The position numbers and the translations under genes are program-made. From NCBI GenBank assembly GCA_011391255.1, contig JAABQV010000012.1, forward strand, positions 1 to 64,000: a DNA stretch of 64,000 nt. Direction: 5' to 3'. Each line of letters opens with the position of its first letter. Position 1 is the stretch's first letter. This stretch comes from Dechloromonas sp. Its GTDB lineage: Bacteria; Pseudomonadota; Gammaproteobacteria; Burkholderiales; Rhodocyclaceae. The notes under the pieces were generated by a model. The model was not told the DNA's origin, made no database searches, and worked only from the letters and a program-made list of their open reading frames with translations. Shown here one piece after another: positions 1-9,258 of this stretch.

Positions 1-1
1 G

Positions 2-241
2 CCGAAGGGAGCCGTCGAGATCATTTTCCGCGAAGAAAAGAACGATCCGGCCAAGCTCGCCGAGCGTGAAGCCGAATACAAGACCAAGTTCGCCAATCCG
101 TTCGTCGCTGGTGCGCGTGGTTTTATCGACGACGTCATCATGCCGCACGCCACTCGCAAACGTATTGCCCGCTCGCTGGCCATGCTGCGCGATAAAAAAC
201 TTGAAAATCCTTGGCGCAAGCACGGCAACATCCCGCTCTGA
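2..241 (+). CDS. pccB: Acyl-CoA (propionyl-CoA) carboxylase beta subunit, C-terminal end
   Basis: The 3' end of a gene that begins before the window; 79 codons and a TGA are visible. The residues match the C-terminus of the carboxyltransferase (beta) subunit of acyl-CoA carboxylases: a basic helical stretch, then FIDDVIMPHATRKR, which is typical of propionyl-/methylcrotonyl-CoA carboxylase beta chains, and a final PWRKHGNIPL. The beta subunit moves the carboxyl group from carboxybiotin to the acyl-CoA. The biotin-carrying alpha subunit follows 141 bases downstream in the same direction, which supports the call. Propionyl-CoA is the likeliest substrate, but methylcrotonyl-CoA cannot be excluded from this fragment. 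Confidence 0.85.
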   Translation, partial: PKGAVEIIFREEKNDPAKLAEREAEYKTKFANPFVAGARGFIDDVIMPHATRKRIARSLAMLRDKKLENPWRKHGNIPL

Positions 242-382
242 CCAATTTGGCATCGCGCATGGCTTCGTTGGCTTCATCGTCTGCTCCTTCGCCGTACTGG
301 CGTACTGTCTCGTCGCAGCCAGCGTCGCCGCCTCGCCCTGCGCGCCCCAAATTACTCAGTCACTCTGAATTGAGGGTTATAA

Positions 383-2392
383 ATGTTTAAGAAAATACTG
401 ATTGCAAACCGTGGCGAGATTGCCTGCCGCGTTATCAAGACCGCCCGCAAGATGGGCATTCTGACGGTTGCCGTCTATTCCGAAGCCGACAAGGATGCGC
501 TGCACGTCGATCTGGCTGACGAAGCGGTTTGTATCGGCCCGGCGGCCTCGAAAGAGTCGTATCTGGTCGCCGATAAGATCATCGCTGCCTGTAAACAGAC
601 CGGCGCTGAAGCCGTGCACCCCGGCTATGGCTTCCTCTCGGAAAACTCCGAGTTCTCCCGTCGTCTGGAAGAAGAAGGCGTTAAGTTCATCGGCCCGAAG
701 CATTATTCCAGCAGCAAGATGGGCGACAAGATCGAGTCCAAGAAACTGGCGCTCGAAGCCAAGGTCAATACCATTCCGGGTTACAACGCGGCGATTGCCG
801 GCCCGGCAGAGGCGGTTGAGATTGCCAAGGGCATCGGTTATCCGGTGATGATCAAGGCCTCGGCTGGCGGTGGCGGCAAGGGCTTGCGGGTTGCATTCAA
901 TGACGAGGAAGCGTTCGAAGGCTTCGCTTCATGTGTCAATGAAGCCAAGAACGCTTTCGGCGACGACCGCGTCTTTATTGAAAAATACGTGCTCGAACCG
1001 CGCCACATTGAAATTCAGCTGATTGGTGACTCTTTCGGCAATTACGTTTATCTCAACGAGCGCGATTGCTCGATTCAGCGTCGTCACCAGAAGGTTATCG
1101 AAGAGGCACCGTCGCCCTTCGTCGATCCGGCCATGCGCAAGGCGATGGGCGAACAAGCGGTTGCCCTGGCCCGCGCCGTTAACTACGAATCAGCCGGTAC
1201 CGTTGAATTCGTGGTTGGTGCCGACAAGAGCTTCTACTTCCTGGAAATGAACACTCGTCTCCAGGTGGAACATCCGGTGACCGAACTGATCACCGGCGTC
1301 GACCTGGTCGAACTGATGATCCGCGTTGCCTACGGTGAAAAGCTGCCAATCACCCAGGACGATGTTCAACTCAACGGCTGGTCGATGGAATGTCGGATTA
1401 ATGCCGAAGACCCTTTCCGTGGCTTCCTGCCTTCTACTGGTCGTCTGGTCAAGTTCCTGCCGCCGCTAGAAACCACCGATACCAATGGCACGACACGCGT
1501 TGATACTGGCGTCTATGACGGTGGCGAAATATCGATGTTCTACGACTCGATGATCGCCAAGCTGATCGTGCACGCCAAGGATCGCAACAGCGCCATCGAG
1601 CGTATGCGGGATGCGCTTAACGGTTTCGTGATTCGCGGCATTTCCTCGAACATTCCATTCCAGGCCGCGCTGATGCAGCACAAGCGCTTCCAGTCCGGCA
1701 ACTTCAATACCGGCTTCATCGCCGAGGAATACCCGACAGGTTTTGACGCCTCGATGGTGCCGCACGATGATCCGGCGCTGCTGGTTTCCGTTGCCGCCTA
1801 CGTCTATCGTGCCTTCACTGATCGTTCCGCCTCAATCACCGGCCAGTTGCAGGGGCACGAGCGCATCGTTGGCGACCACTGGATGGTGGTTCGTCTCAAT
1901 CCGGAAGGCAACGAGCATCACCCGGTAACTGCCTATCTGGTCGATGGTGGCTACGACATAGATTACAACGGCAAGCACTACGAACTGCGCTCCAGCTGGA
2001 AGCTCGGTGAGTCCTTGTTTGTTGGCACCTGTAATGGCCAGGAGTTCACGGTGCAGGTCGAGCGTAACAAGACCCGCTACAGCGTGTACCACTGGGGCAC
2101 CCGCGCCGACTTCATGGTGATGAGCGCCCGTGCCGCCGAGTTGCTGGCGCTGATGCCCGAGAAGCAGGCGCCTGACTTGTCCAAGTTCCTGATTTCGCCG
2201 ATGCCTGGTTTGCTGCGCGAAGTGGCGGTCAAGGTCGGTCAGGAAGTCAAAGCCGGTGAAAAGCTGGCGGTGATCGAAGCGATGAAGATGGAAAACATCC
2301 TCAAGGCCGATCAGGACTGCAAGGTCAAGAAAATATCGGCCGCTGCCGGCGAGAGTCTGACGGTTGATCAGATCATCATCGAATTTGAATGA
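383..2392 (+). CDS. pccA: Acetyl/propionyl-CoA carboxylase alpha subunit (biotin carboxylase + BCCP)
   Basis: 669 residues, a normal length for a PccA-type alpha subunit. Order: biotin carboxylase N-domain (MFKKILIANRGEIACRVI at the start), ATP-grasp with a glycine-rich loop KASAGGGGKGLR near residue 160, carboxylase C-domain to about 450, a BT linker domain, and a C-terminal biotinyl domain. The biotin-accepting lysine is Lys635 in EAMKMEN. It carboxylates biotin with ATP and bicarbonate in the cytoplasm, for propionyl-CoA breakdown through methylmalonyl-CoA. The start is preceded by GAGGGTTATAA. It forms an operon with the upstream beta subunit. A biotin ligase gene lies near the other end of the window (60486-61277). 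Confidence 0.93.
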   Translation: MFKKILIANRGEIACRVIKTARKMGILTVAVYSEADKDALHVDLADEAVCIGPAASKESYLVADKIIAACKQTGAEAVHPGYGFLSENSEFSRRLEEEGVKFIGPKHYSSSKMGDKIESKKLALEAKVNTIPGYNAAIAGPAEAVEIAKGIGYPVMIKASAGGGGKGLRVAFNDEEAFEGFASCVNEAKNAFGDDRVFIEKYVLEPRHIEIQLIGDSFGNYVYLNERDCSIQRRHQKVIEEAPSPFVDPAMRKAMGEQAVALARAVNYESAGTVEFVVGADKSFYFLEMNTRLQVEHPVTELITGVDLVELMIRVAYGEKLPITQDDVQLNGWSMECRINAEDPFRGFLPSTGRLVKFLPPLETTDTNGTTRVDTGVYDGGEISMFYDSMIAKLIVHAKDRNSAIERMRDALNGFVIRGISSNIPFQAALMQHKRFQSGNFNTGFIAEEYPTGFDASMVPHDDPALLVSVAAYVYRAFTDRSASITGQLQGHERIVGDHWMVVRLNPEGNEHHPVTAYLVDGGYDIDYNGKHYELRSSWKLGESLFVGTCNGQEFTVQVERNKTRYSVYHWGTRADFMVMSARAAELLALMPEKQAPDLSKFLISPMPGLLREVAVKVGQEVKAGEKLAVIEAMKMENILKADQDCKVKKISAAAGESLTVDQIIIEFE

Positions 2393-2405
2393 TGCTTCGA
2401 TACGC

Positions 2406-2440
2406 CGAAATTTGACCGGTTTCGGCGGTTGACCGCGACA
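2406..2440 (+). repeat. Intergenic GTTGACCGC repeat, copy 1
   Basis: Core GTTGACCGC at 2428-2436, preceded by an AAATTTGACCGGTTTCGG stretch, lying between the pccA stop codon and its terminator. The core reads as the near-palindrome GCGGTTGACCGC here. One of nine copies in the window. Confidence 0.6.
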
Positions 2441-2450
2441 CAATGAAAAT

Positions 2451-2474
2451 GCCCGCTACCAAGCGGGCGTTTTT
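2451..2474 (+). terminator. Rho-independent terminator of pccA
   Basis: Stem GCCCGCT (2451-2457) pairs perfectly with AGCGGGC (2462-2468) across the loop ACCA and is followed by GTTTTTA. It ends the carboxylase operon directly before the convergent gene. Confidence 0.85.
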
Positions 2475-2476
2475 AT

Positions 2477-4000
2477 TCAGGCACTATGACAAAGATAGCG
2501 GACGAAGTCAGTGCCGCGTTCGCTGACTTCAGTCGGTGTCAGGTGACGGCGTTTGGGCGTTTCTATGGTCAGGCCGACATCCAGTTTGATCGTGGCAGTG
2601 GCGGGGGCGATCAGGTAGAAGCGGCCATCATGGTTCATTATGAAAACGGGTACCCGTTGCGCGCGGCCCGCTACCTGGCGCTCAATGACGCCCGCTGTGA
2701 TGGTGTCAGGAAACCAGCTGGGTTGGGCACGTAGAGCGCCGTCCAAGGAATGGCGAAGACCAAGCAGAACACCAAGCCGGGTCTCTTTTTCGTTACTGGT
2801 GGCGATTAGCGTTGGAGAGGCATGACGATCTCCGGCCTCTGCCGGACGAAGTGCCAGGCCATCAAGCAGTGTCCAGGCTTCGGCGGGGATGTTGAGGTTG
2901 CGGACGGCGTTGGGTAATTGCGAAACGCGGTCAAAACCGAACATCGCCATCCGCTGGTGGGCAAGCACGGCGCTGCCGGCACCCAGGCCTTGCGAATTGA
3001 GTTGCTTGCCGGCGAGTAGCGTATAGATATTTTCAGCGCCAAAGACCAAAGGCAATTCGCCAATTTCGGTATTCGGCGTTTTATTGCGCTGGCTCAATGC
3101 CTCGCGCAGGTCATGCAAAAGGCGAATACAGCCGGCGCTGGAGAGTTCATGTCCAAGCTTGAGAGCTTCAGGTGATTCGCCGGCTTGGAGTGCTTCAAGC
3201 CGGTGGCGAATCTTGCGGTCAATGGCTCGGATATCCAGCCATTTGGGTAGCCCTTCCGGGATTGTTTTGCCGAGCAAAGTGGTGAGCGGAATCGCACGTG
3301 ATTTGGGGTCACTATCAGGCATTTCCTGAAAGCCGGCCAACTCGCGCCAGCGGCTGATTGCGCGGTTAGCAACGGCGAGTTGATGCACGCCCAGTTTGTA
3401 AGGATCAATCAGGCGAAGCAGGAAAGCCCAGGCAATGTGTCCGGCAATGTTTGATACGCCAAGCTGGCGAAAATCCGGGTCGGTCAGCGACTCGCGAAGA
3501 ACGCCGATCTGCTCTGATTGGGCGAGCACGGCAAACAACAGTTGATCAAGTAGCGGCGGGCATTCCTGAGCTGCCAGCAGGTGGCAATATTCGGCCAGGC
3601 GCAAGGAGGATGCGGCACGATGTAGCGGCAGCAGACGCTCAGCGGGGGCGAAATGGGGAGCGATACGGAAATATGCGACGCCAAGTTGCGTCCATATTTG
3701 CTGAGAATTTTCGAATATTTGCTGGTCGGTGGCCGCCATCGGCAAAGCCTTGCGCAAAAAGCGGGGTTCAAGAATTTCCTGAACCGGCACCGCTGCGCTG
3801 CGTAAGAAGTCGAGCAAAGGCAGTTTTTCAGCCGCAGACAGATCGCTCGCGTCGAGTGACTCAATTTGCCGTAGCAGCAGGTTCTGCATCTGGAGCGGAT
3901 CGGCCTGAGGTTGTGCCGATAGCCATTCGCGGGCAGCGCCATTATTGTTGAAGGCGGGCGGGATGGTTTTTCGCGGAGGCGGAAGGTCTAGCCAGTGCAT
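2477..4000 (-). CDS. Unrecognised 507-residue protein
   Basis: I do not recognise this protein. It has 507 residues, no signal peptide and no clear membrane span. It is leucine/alanine rich and mostly helical in appearance. The last 60 residues (VFIMNHDGRFYLIAPATAT and on) look like a small beta-strand domain; a PilZ-like fold is possible but no signature motif was seen. The start ATG has an upstream AAAGACAGG. It is divergent from the small gene at 4030 (29 bases between) and converges on the pccA terminator. The length, lack of overlap and codon use resembling the neighbours suggest a real gene. Confidence 0.7.
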   Translation of the reverse strand: MHWLDLPPPRKTIPPAFNNNGAAREWLSAQPQADPLQMQNLLLRQIESLDASDLSAAEKLPLLDFLRSAAVPVQEILEPRFLRKALPMAATDQQIFENSQQIWTQLGVAYFRIAPHFAPAERLLPLHRAASSLRLAEYCHLLAAQECPPLLDQLLFAVLAQSEQIGVLRESLTDPDFRQLGVSNIAGHIAWAFLLRLIDPYKLGVHQLAVANRAISRWRELAGFQEMPDSDPKSRAIPLTTLLGKTIPEGLPKWLDIRAIDRKIRHRLEALQAGESPEALKLGHELSSAGCIRLLHDLREALSQRNKTPNTEIGELPLVFGAENIYTLLAGKQLNSQGLGAGSAVLAHQRMAMFGFDRVSQLPNAVRNLNIPAEAWTLLDGLALRPAEAGDRHASPTLIATSNEKETRLGVLLGLRHSLDGALRAQPSWFPDTITAGVIERQVAGRAQRVPVFIMNHDGRFYLIAPATATIKLDVGLTIETPKRRHLTPTEVSERGTDFVRYLCHSA

Positions 4001-4029
4001 AAGCCTGTCTTTCAGGTTATTCTGCAGCG

Positions 4030-4287
4030 ATGAGCGGATTTGAACATTACGACAAAGAACTCGCCAGTCTAGATCACGAGATTCGACATTATGCGGCTGT
4101 TTGCCGGGTTGATCTGGCCAATAAAGGAGAGATCGAGGCTTGCTTGCTGACGCATCAGAATAACTCCTGGGCGAGCGACAAAGCGCGGGAAAGTTTGCGC
4201 GGCCTTTTGATTCTCCGAATCAAGCTGGAAACCGAGATGGTGAGCGAGGGGCTCGCCCCGCCGCCCCTGATTCCGCCGCTGAACTGA
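4030..4287 (+). CDS. Small hypothetical protein, 85 residues
   Basis: Short, charged, probably helical protein that ends in a proline-rich tail (APPPLIPPLN). It has no signal peptide, membrane segment or motif that I recognise. It ends immediately before the last codon of the convergent DHH gene (stop 4285-4287, next gene from 4288). It is divergent from the 507-residue gene, so it may share a promoter region of only 29 bases with it. No clear ribosome binding site precedes the ATG, which lowers confidence. Confidence 0.55.
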   Translation: MSGFEHYDKELASLDHEIRHYAAVCRVDLANKGEIEACLLTHQNNSWASDKARESLRGLLILRIKLETEMVSEGLAPPPLIPPLN

Positions 4288-5220
4288 TCAGCCGTCAGCG
4301 TTGATTTGCTTGATGAGCGCCTGCAGGGTTTCATCTGACTGATCATTGGCAATCTGACAGGTGCCGGCAGCCTGGTGGCCGCCGCCGCCATATTTGAGCA
4401 TTAACTCGCCGACATTGGTCTTGCTGCTGCGATCAAGAATTGACTTGCCTGTAGCAAACACCGTGTTCTGCTTTTGCACGCCCCACATCAGATGGATCGA
4501 GATATTGGTCTGCGGGAAGAGGGCGTAGATCAGGAAGCGATTGGTTGCCCAGATCGTTTCTTCATCGCGCAAATCAAGTACAACCAGATTGCCATGTACC
4601 GTTGCGCAGCGTTGAATCTGCTCGCCGGCCTTCTGCTTTTGTTCGAGGTAGAGGTCAACACGCTCCTTGACGTCCGGTAGCGCGAGAATTTCGTCGATAT
4701 TGTGATTGCGGCAATATTTGATCAGATCCATCATCAGCGTGTAGTTGCTGATCCGGAACTCACGGAAGCGACCAAGCCCGGTGCGCGCATCCATCAAATA
4801 ATTAAGTAGAACCCAGTCGGTCGGGTTGATGATCTCGTCGCTGCTGAATTGTGCCGAGTCGGCCTTGTCGACGGCATCCATCATGTCGTCGGCAATCGTC
4901 GGGAAAGCCTTTTTGCCACCGTAGTAGTCATAAACGACACGTGCCGCTGACGGGGCTTTCGGGTCGATGATGTGGTTTTTACGATCACCAGTGTTACGGA
5001 TGGTTTCCGAGAGGTGATGATCGAAAGCGAGGTGGGCGCCGGCGACGTAGGGCAGGTTGGTGGTTATGTCGCGGTCATTGATCTCGATCTTGCCGTCCTG
5101 CATGTCCTTCGGATGGACAAACTTGATGTCGTCGATCAGGTTGAGTTCGTTGAGCAACACGGCGCAAACCAGGCCGTCAAAATCGCTGCGGGTAACAAGG
5201 CGGAATTTTTCCTGGCTCAT
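4288..5220 (-). CDS. DHH-family phosphoesterase (exopolyphosphatase-related)
   Basis: 310 residues of the DHH superfamily, which uses paired metals to cleave phosphoester bonds. Visible motifs: SDFDGLVCA near residue 13 (motif I aspartates), the diagnostic DHH in AFDHHLS near 67, and the DHHA1-type GGGGHQAAGT near residue 280. Relatives act on oligoribonucleotides, cyclic dinucleotides or polyphosphate, and the sequence alone does not choose among them. A GGAG ribosome binding site precedes the ATG. It stands alone, with ccmI ending about 125 bases upstream in the same direction and a likely promoter in that gap. Confidence 0.85.
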   Translation of the reverse strand: MSQEKFRLVTRSDFDGLVCAVLLNELNLIDDIKFVHPKDMQDGKIEINDRDITTNLPYVAGAHLAFDHHLSETIRNTGDRKNHIIDPKAPSAARVVYDYYGGKKAFPTIADDMMDAVDKADSAQFSSDEIINPTDWVLLNYLMDARTGLGRFREFRISNYTLMMDLIKYCRNHNIDEILALPDVKERVDLYLEQKQKAGEQIQRCATVHGNLVVLDLRDEETIWATNRFLIYALFPQTNISIHLMWGVQKQNTVFATGKSILDRSSKTNVGELMLKYGGGGHQAAGTCQIANDQSDETLQALIKQINADG

Positions 5221-5250
5221 GAATCACTTCTCCAATGACGAGTCTTAACA

Positions 5251-5278
5251 ATTAAAGCATATCAAGTGCCGACTGCAA
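5251..5278 (-). promoter_or_regulatory. Candidate sigma70 promoter of the DHH gene
   Basis: On the minus strand, TTGCAG (5278-5273) and TTTAAT (5256-5251) are separated by 16 bases, about 30 bases before the DHH start codon. No experimental support; a moderate match only. Confidence 0.4.
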
Positions 5279-5344
5279 TCTGTATTTTAATTGCCAAAAA
5301 TCGGACGGCCGCGATCAAACGAAGTGACTTTTGGCTGTAAGCGG

Positions 5345-6190
5345 CTATTTTTTGCCGCTTTTCATTTGTTCGATACCACCGCGCAGCATCTGGTCGATCT
5401 CTGAGCCCGGTTCGACTTGCGGCAAGAGTGCTTCCCAGTAGGCAATGCCCTTCTTGTTTTGCCCCGCTTCCATGGCGGCCGCGCCGGCCAGGAACAGCGA
5501 GTGGGCATGCTTGGGATCAAGCTTGAGGGCGCGCTCGATCAGTTGCATCGGCTTGCCCTGGAGGCCCTTGCCGGCGGCCATGGCGAGCGTCTCGGCATAA
5601 CTGGCAAGCAATTCCGGGTCTTCATTGACCGCCCTTTCCGCCTTGCCGTAGGCTTTGGCGGCTTCGGCATAACGCCCGAGGTTTTTGTATGAGCGGGCCA
5701 GCATTAGCCAGCCTTTAAGGTCGTCCGGGTTGGCTTCAAGGCGGGCGGCCAACCTGGCCACCATCTCGTCGATCTGCTCCGGCGTCATGGTTTGCGGCGC
5801 CTTGGTTTGTACTGGATCAAGTGCCTTTGGATTACCAAGCATGGCATAGCCCGCTGCGGTCAGCACAGGAATCAGCACTAGTAGTGCGATGGCTGTCTTG
5901 CGACTGCCGGGTTGTTTAGAGAGCCCGGTGGCGGTGGCAGTCTCCGGCTGGATTTCTTCAAGCATGCGGCGTTGAATTTCGCTTTTTGCTTGCTCAAATT
6001 CGCTCTCGGAGAGTGAGCCTTCAGATCTTGCGTGCTCAAGGTCGGCCAACTGATCGCGGAAGATATTGAGGTTCGTTTCCTTGCGCTCGCCTTTGGCGGT
6101 CTGATTGCGTTGGCCGAGCCAAAGTGGCGGCAAGACAAAGGCTGCAGCCACCAGAATCATCAGGGTGGCGTAAATATAAAACGAGTTCAT
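5345..6190 (-). CDS. ccmI: Cytochrome c maturation protein CcmI
   Basis: 281 residues: an N-terminal membrane segment (about 1-25), a short basic region, a second hydrophobic segment near 100-120 (AIALLVLIPVLTAAGYAML), then TPR repeats in the periplasmic half (WLMLARSYKNLGRYAEAAKAY). CcmI presents apocytochrome c to the CcmF/H haem lyase by holding its C-terminus through the TPRs. Last gene of the ccm operon. Its ATG overlaps the ccmH stop by four bases, so translation is probably coupled. It is shorter than the E. coli CcmH fusion protein, as expected where CcmH and CcmI are separate. Confidence 0.88.
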   Translation of the reverse strand: MNSFYIYATLMILVAAAFVLPPLWLGQRNQTAKGERKETNLNIFRDQLADLEHARSEGSLSESEFEQAKSEIQRRMLEEIQPETATATGLSKQPGSRKTAIALLVLIPVLTAAGYAMLGNPKALDPVQTKAPQTMTPEQIDEMVARLAARLEANPDDLKGWLMLARSYKNLGRYAEAAKAYGKAERAVNEDPELLASYAETLAMAAGKGLQGKPMQLIERALKLDPKHAHSLFLAGAAAMEAGQNKKGIAYWEALLPQVEPGSEIDQMLRGGIEQMKSGKK

Positions 6191-6684
6191 TTCGGACTGA
6201 TTTCCTTAAACAGAGCCTCGGCACGGCTGGCTTCTTCGGCAGAGAGTGGCTGCTCGGCTTCGATGACGCGCCTGGCGCGTTGGCGAAGATAGCGTTGGAG
6301 GAAGAAAAGACCAATCAGCAGCAGGGCAAGCGGACCACCCCAGAGCAGTAGCGTGACGGCTTTGACCGGTGGGCGGTAGAGGACAAAATCGCCGTAGCGG
6401 GTAACCATGAAATCGATAATCTCTTTGTCGGACTTCCCATCCTTGATCATAGTGCGTACTTCGTGGCGCAGATCCTGCGCCAGTTCGGCATTCGAATCAG
6501 CAATCGTCTGATTTTGGCAAACCAGGCAGCGCAATTCTTCAGAGAGCGCCTGCAAACGTTTTTCGGCGACCGGATCAGCGGCAGTTGCTGCTTCCGTCGC
6601 GCTGGAGGCAAGCGCCGGCAGTGCAATGCCGAAGCTTGCGGTCAACGCGAAAAACAAGGCAAAAAAGCGGGCGCGCAGGATCAT
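6187..6684 (-). CDS. ccmH: Cytochrome c maturation protein CcmH
   Basis: 165 residues: signal peptide (about 1-27), a periplasmic domain with the LRCLVCQNQT motif (Cys53 and Cys56), and one membrane segment near 110-128. The CxxC pair reduces the haem-binding cysteines of apocytochromes c as part of the haem lyase complex. It overlaps both neighbours by four bases. It corresponds to the short CcmH/CycL form, with the TPR domain on a separate gene (ccmI). Confidence 0.92.
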   Translation of the reverse strand: MILRARFFALFFALTASFGIALPALASSATEAATAADPVAEKRLQALSEELRCLVCQNQTIADSNAELAQDLRHEVRTMIKDGKSDKEIIDFMVTRYGDFVLYRPPVKAVTLLLWGGPLALLLIGLFFLQRYLRQRARRVIEAEQPLSAEEASRAEALFKEISPK

Positions 6685-7265
6685 TTGTTTAACTCCGCCA
6701 GGAGCGGCATAATTTTCTTGTTAAGAATGTCAGGTGTGATCGGCCCGGTATGCTTCATACGGATGACGCCGGCCTTGTCGATGAGGTAGGTTTCCGGCAC
6801 GCCATAAACGCCGTAGTCAATACCGACGCGGCCATCAAGGTCCATCACCGTCAGCTTGTAGGGGTCGCCGTGATCAGTCAGCCACTTGCTGGCCCGCTGG
6901 AAAGCGAGTTTCTTCTCGTCGTCTGCCGCCATCTTGCTCATGTCGAAATTGCCGTCGCCGCGTACTTCCTTGTAATTGAGACCGATCACAGGAACATCGA
7001 TTTTTTTGGAAAATTCGACCAGAACCGGATGTTCCTGCCGGCATGAAACACACCAGGAAGCCCAGACGTTGAGCAGCCAGACTTTGTCCTTCATGTCTTT
7101 CGGGCCCAGGGTTTTGTCTGGTGTGGCGAGAATAGCCAGGTTGAAGGCCGGCGCCGGCTTGCCGACCAGTGGCGAGGGAACGTCACGTGGATTGAGGCCG
7201 AGGCCGACGCTCAGGAGAACAACAAGCGCCGCAAAAGCGCCGAGTATCCAGTAATAACGGTTCAT
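6681..7265 (-). CDS. ccmG: Thiol:disulfide interchange protein CcmG/DsbE
   Basis: 194 residues: N-terminal membrane anchor (about 7-24), then a thioredoxin fold with active site WCVSC (Cys72, Cys75). It keeps CcmH or apocytochrome thiols reduced in the periplasm using electrons from DsbD/CcdA. I chose the ATG at 7265 rather than the longer reading upstream: the extra residues lie inside ccmF in another frame, and MNRYYWILGAFAAL is a proper signal anchor. This start also gives the same four-base ATGA overlap with ccmF seen throughout the operon. Confidence 0.92.
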   Translation of the reverse strand: MNRYYWILGAFAALVVLLSVGLGLNPRDVPSPLVGKPAPAFNLAILATPDKTLGPKDMKDKVWLLNVWASWCVSCRQEHPVLVEFSKKIDVPVIGLNYKEVRGDGNFDMSKMAADDEKKLAFQRASKWLTDHGDPYKLTVMDLDGRVGIDYGVYGVPETYLIDKAGVIRMKHTGPITPDILNKKIMPLLAELNK

Positions 7266-9256
7266 GCTTGTTGGGTTCCGGCGGGTGTCGAAACGCTTGA
7301 TGTAGCGCGTGATTTGACGCGGTAACGGCGGTCGAGCATGGCGAGCAGGCCGCCCAGCGCCATCAGCGCACAGCCGCCCCAGATCCAGTCGACGAAGGGT
7401 TTGTAATAAACACGAACTGCCCACTCGCCTTCCGGTTTGTCGCGATCAATCGGCTCACCGAGTGAAACATAAACATCGCGCAAGAGGCCGGCATCAATTG
7501 CTGCTTCGGTCATCGGCATGGTGGAGGAAGCATAGATGCGTTTTTCCGGGTGCATTTTGAGCAGATTTTTGCCGTCGACCGCAAGATCGAAGTCGCCTTG
7601 CGCTGCCGTGTAGTTCGGCCCCTGAACGGTTTTTACGCCGTTGAAAGTGAAGTGGTAGCCGGCCACGTCTACGCTGTCGCCGGGCGCCATTTTGACGTCT
7701 TTTTCATCCTGGAAGCTGGAGACCATGGTCACGCCAACGACAAAGACCGCGATGCCGAGGTGCGCCACATGCATGCCGAAAAAGCTGCGTGGTTGCTTGA
7801 GGGCTGAGCTCATAAACGATAAGCCGCCGCGCGTTTTTTGAACACGGCCAACAAAATTGATCAGCCCGGTGGCGACAATCCAGGTTGCCAGCAGCAGGCC
7901 GAGAGCCGTCAAGGCACTCCATTTGCCGTAAATCAGCGGCACGGCAATTGCCACAACCACTGCCGCCGCAAAAGCCCAGCGCACAGTACGGAGGATTTCC
8001 GGGATCGACGCTTCTTTCCATTGGGCAAAGGGACCGATGCCCATCAGAAAGAGCAGCGGTGCCATGACCGGCACAAATACTGCGTTGAAATACGGCGGGC
8101 CGACGGAAATTTTGCCGAGCGCCAAGGCATCAATCAGGAGCGGGTAGAGCGTGCCGAGCAGGACTGTGGCGCAGGCGACGGCGAGCAGAACGTTGTTGGT
8201 GAGCAGCATCGATTCGCGTGAAACCAGCGCAAAGCGACCGCCAAGGCCAACCTTGGGGGCGCGCCAGGCAAACAGGGCAAGCGAGGTGCCGATCACAGCA
8301 ACGAGGAAGATCAGGATAAAAACGCCGCGCGTTGGGTCGGTAGCGAAGGCGTGCACCGAGGTCAGGACGCCGGAGCGGACGAGGAAGGTGCCGAGCAGTG
8401 AGAGCGAGAAGGCGGAGATTGCGAGCAGCACCGTCCAGTTTTTGAAGCTGCCGCGCTTTTCAGTGGCTGCCAGCGAATGTATCAGCGCCGTGCCGACCAG
8501 CCAGGGCATGAAAGAGGCGTTTTCGACCGGATCCCAGAACCACCAGCCACCCCAGCCCAGTTCGTAATAGGCCCACCATGAACCCATCGCGATGCCGAGG
8601 GTTAAAAAGCCCCAGGCGGCGGTCGTCCATGGCCGTGACCAGCGCGCCCAGGCAGCGTCAAGCTGGCCGGAGAGCAGGGCAGCGATGGCGAAGGCAAAGG
8701 CCACCGAAAAGCCGACGTAACCCATGTAAAGCAGCGGCGGGTGGATGATCAGACCGAAATCCTGCAGCAGGGGGTTGAGGTCTTTTCCTTCGGCGGCGCC
8801 CGGTAGCAGACGGTCGAACGGATTGGAGGTGATCAGGATGAAAAGAAGGAAGCCAAAGGCGACGAGGCCCAGAGTGCCGAGTACTCGGGCAACCATCGCA
8901 TCCGGCAACTGGCTGGACAACATGCGCACGGCGAAAGCCCACCATGCCAGCATCAACATCCACAGCAGCAATGAACCTTCGTGGCCACCCCAGACGGCAG
9001 CGACGCGATATTGCAGCGGCAGCAGTGAATTGGAGTGTTGAGCGACATAGACCACTGAGAAGTCATTATTGACGAAGGCGTGGGTCAGACAGGCGAAGGA
9101 AAAGGTGATCGCCAGCGCCATCGCCGACGTTGCCGGGCGCGCCAGCGCGATCCAGCTACTGCGGTTCTGCTGGGCGCCGATTATTGGCAGCGTGCCGAGC
9201 ACGAGCGAGATGACCGCGGCGAGGATGAGGGAGAAATTACCGAGTTCGGGGATCAT
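7262..9256 (-). CDS. ccmF: Haem lyase subunit CcmF
   Basis: 664 residues, a polytopic membrane protein of normal CcmF length. The tryptophan-rich haem-handling loop WGGWWFWDPVENASF is at about 235-248, and conserved periplasmic histidines are present (for example in WGGHEGS near 91 and IIHPPLLY near 171). With CcmH/I it attaches haem from holo-CcmE to the CxxCH motifs of apocytochromes. It starts two bases after the ccmE stop. The many c-type cytochromes at 29-37 kb are plausible clients. Confidence 0.95.
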   Translation of the reverse strand: MIPELGNFSLILAAVISLVLGTLPIIGAQQNRSSWIALARPATSAMALAITFSFACLTHAFVNNDFSVVYVAQHSNSLLPLQYRVAAVWGGHEGSLLLWMLMLAWWAFAVRMLSSQLPDAMVARVLGTLGLVAFGFLLFILITSNPFDRLLPGAAEGKDLNPLLQDFGLIIHPPLLYMGYVGFSVAFAFAIAALLSGQLDAAWARWSRPWTTAAWGFLTLGIAMGSWWAYYELGWGGWWFWDPVENASFMPWLVGTALIHSLAATEKRGSFKNWTVLLAISAFSLSLLGTFLVRSGVLTSVHAFATDPTRGVFILIFLVAVIGTSLALFAWRAPKVGLGGRFALVSRESMLLTNNVLLAVACATVLLGTLYPLLIDALALGKISVGPPYFNAVFVPVMAPLLFLMGIGPFAQWKEASIPEILRTVRWAFAAAVVVAIAVPLIYGKWSALTALGLLLATWIVATGLINFVGRVQKTRGGLSFMSSALKQPRSFFGMHVAHLGIAVFVVGVTMVSSFQDEKDVKMAPGDSVDVAGYHFTFNGVKTVQGPNYTAAQGDFDLAVDGKNLLKMHPEKRIYASSTMPMTEAAIDAGLLRDVYVSLGEPIDRDKPEGEWAVRVYYKPFVDWIWGGCALMALGGLLAMLDRRYRVKSRATSSVSTPAGTQQA

Positions 9257-9258
9257 GC

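Noticed and set aside
5285..5325. A tenth copy of the GTTGACCGC repeat (TTTGATCGCGGCC on the minus strand)
   Set aside because: Two changes in the core and a poor flank; kept out of the count.
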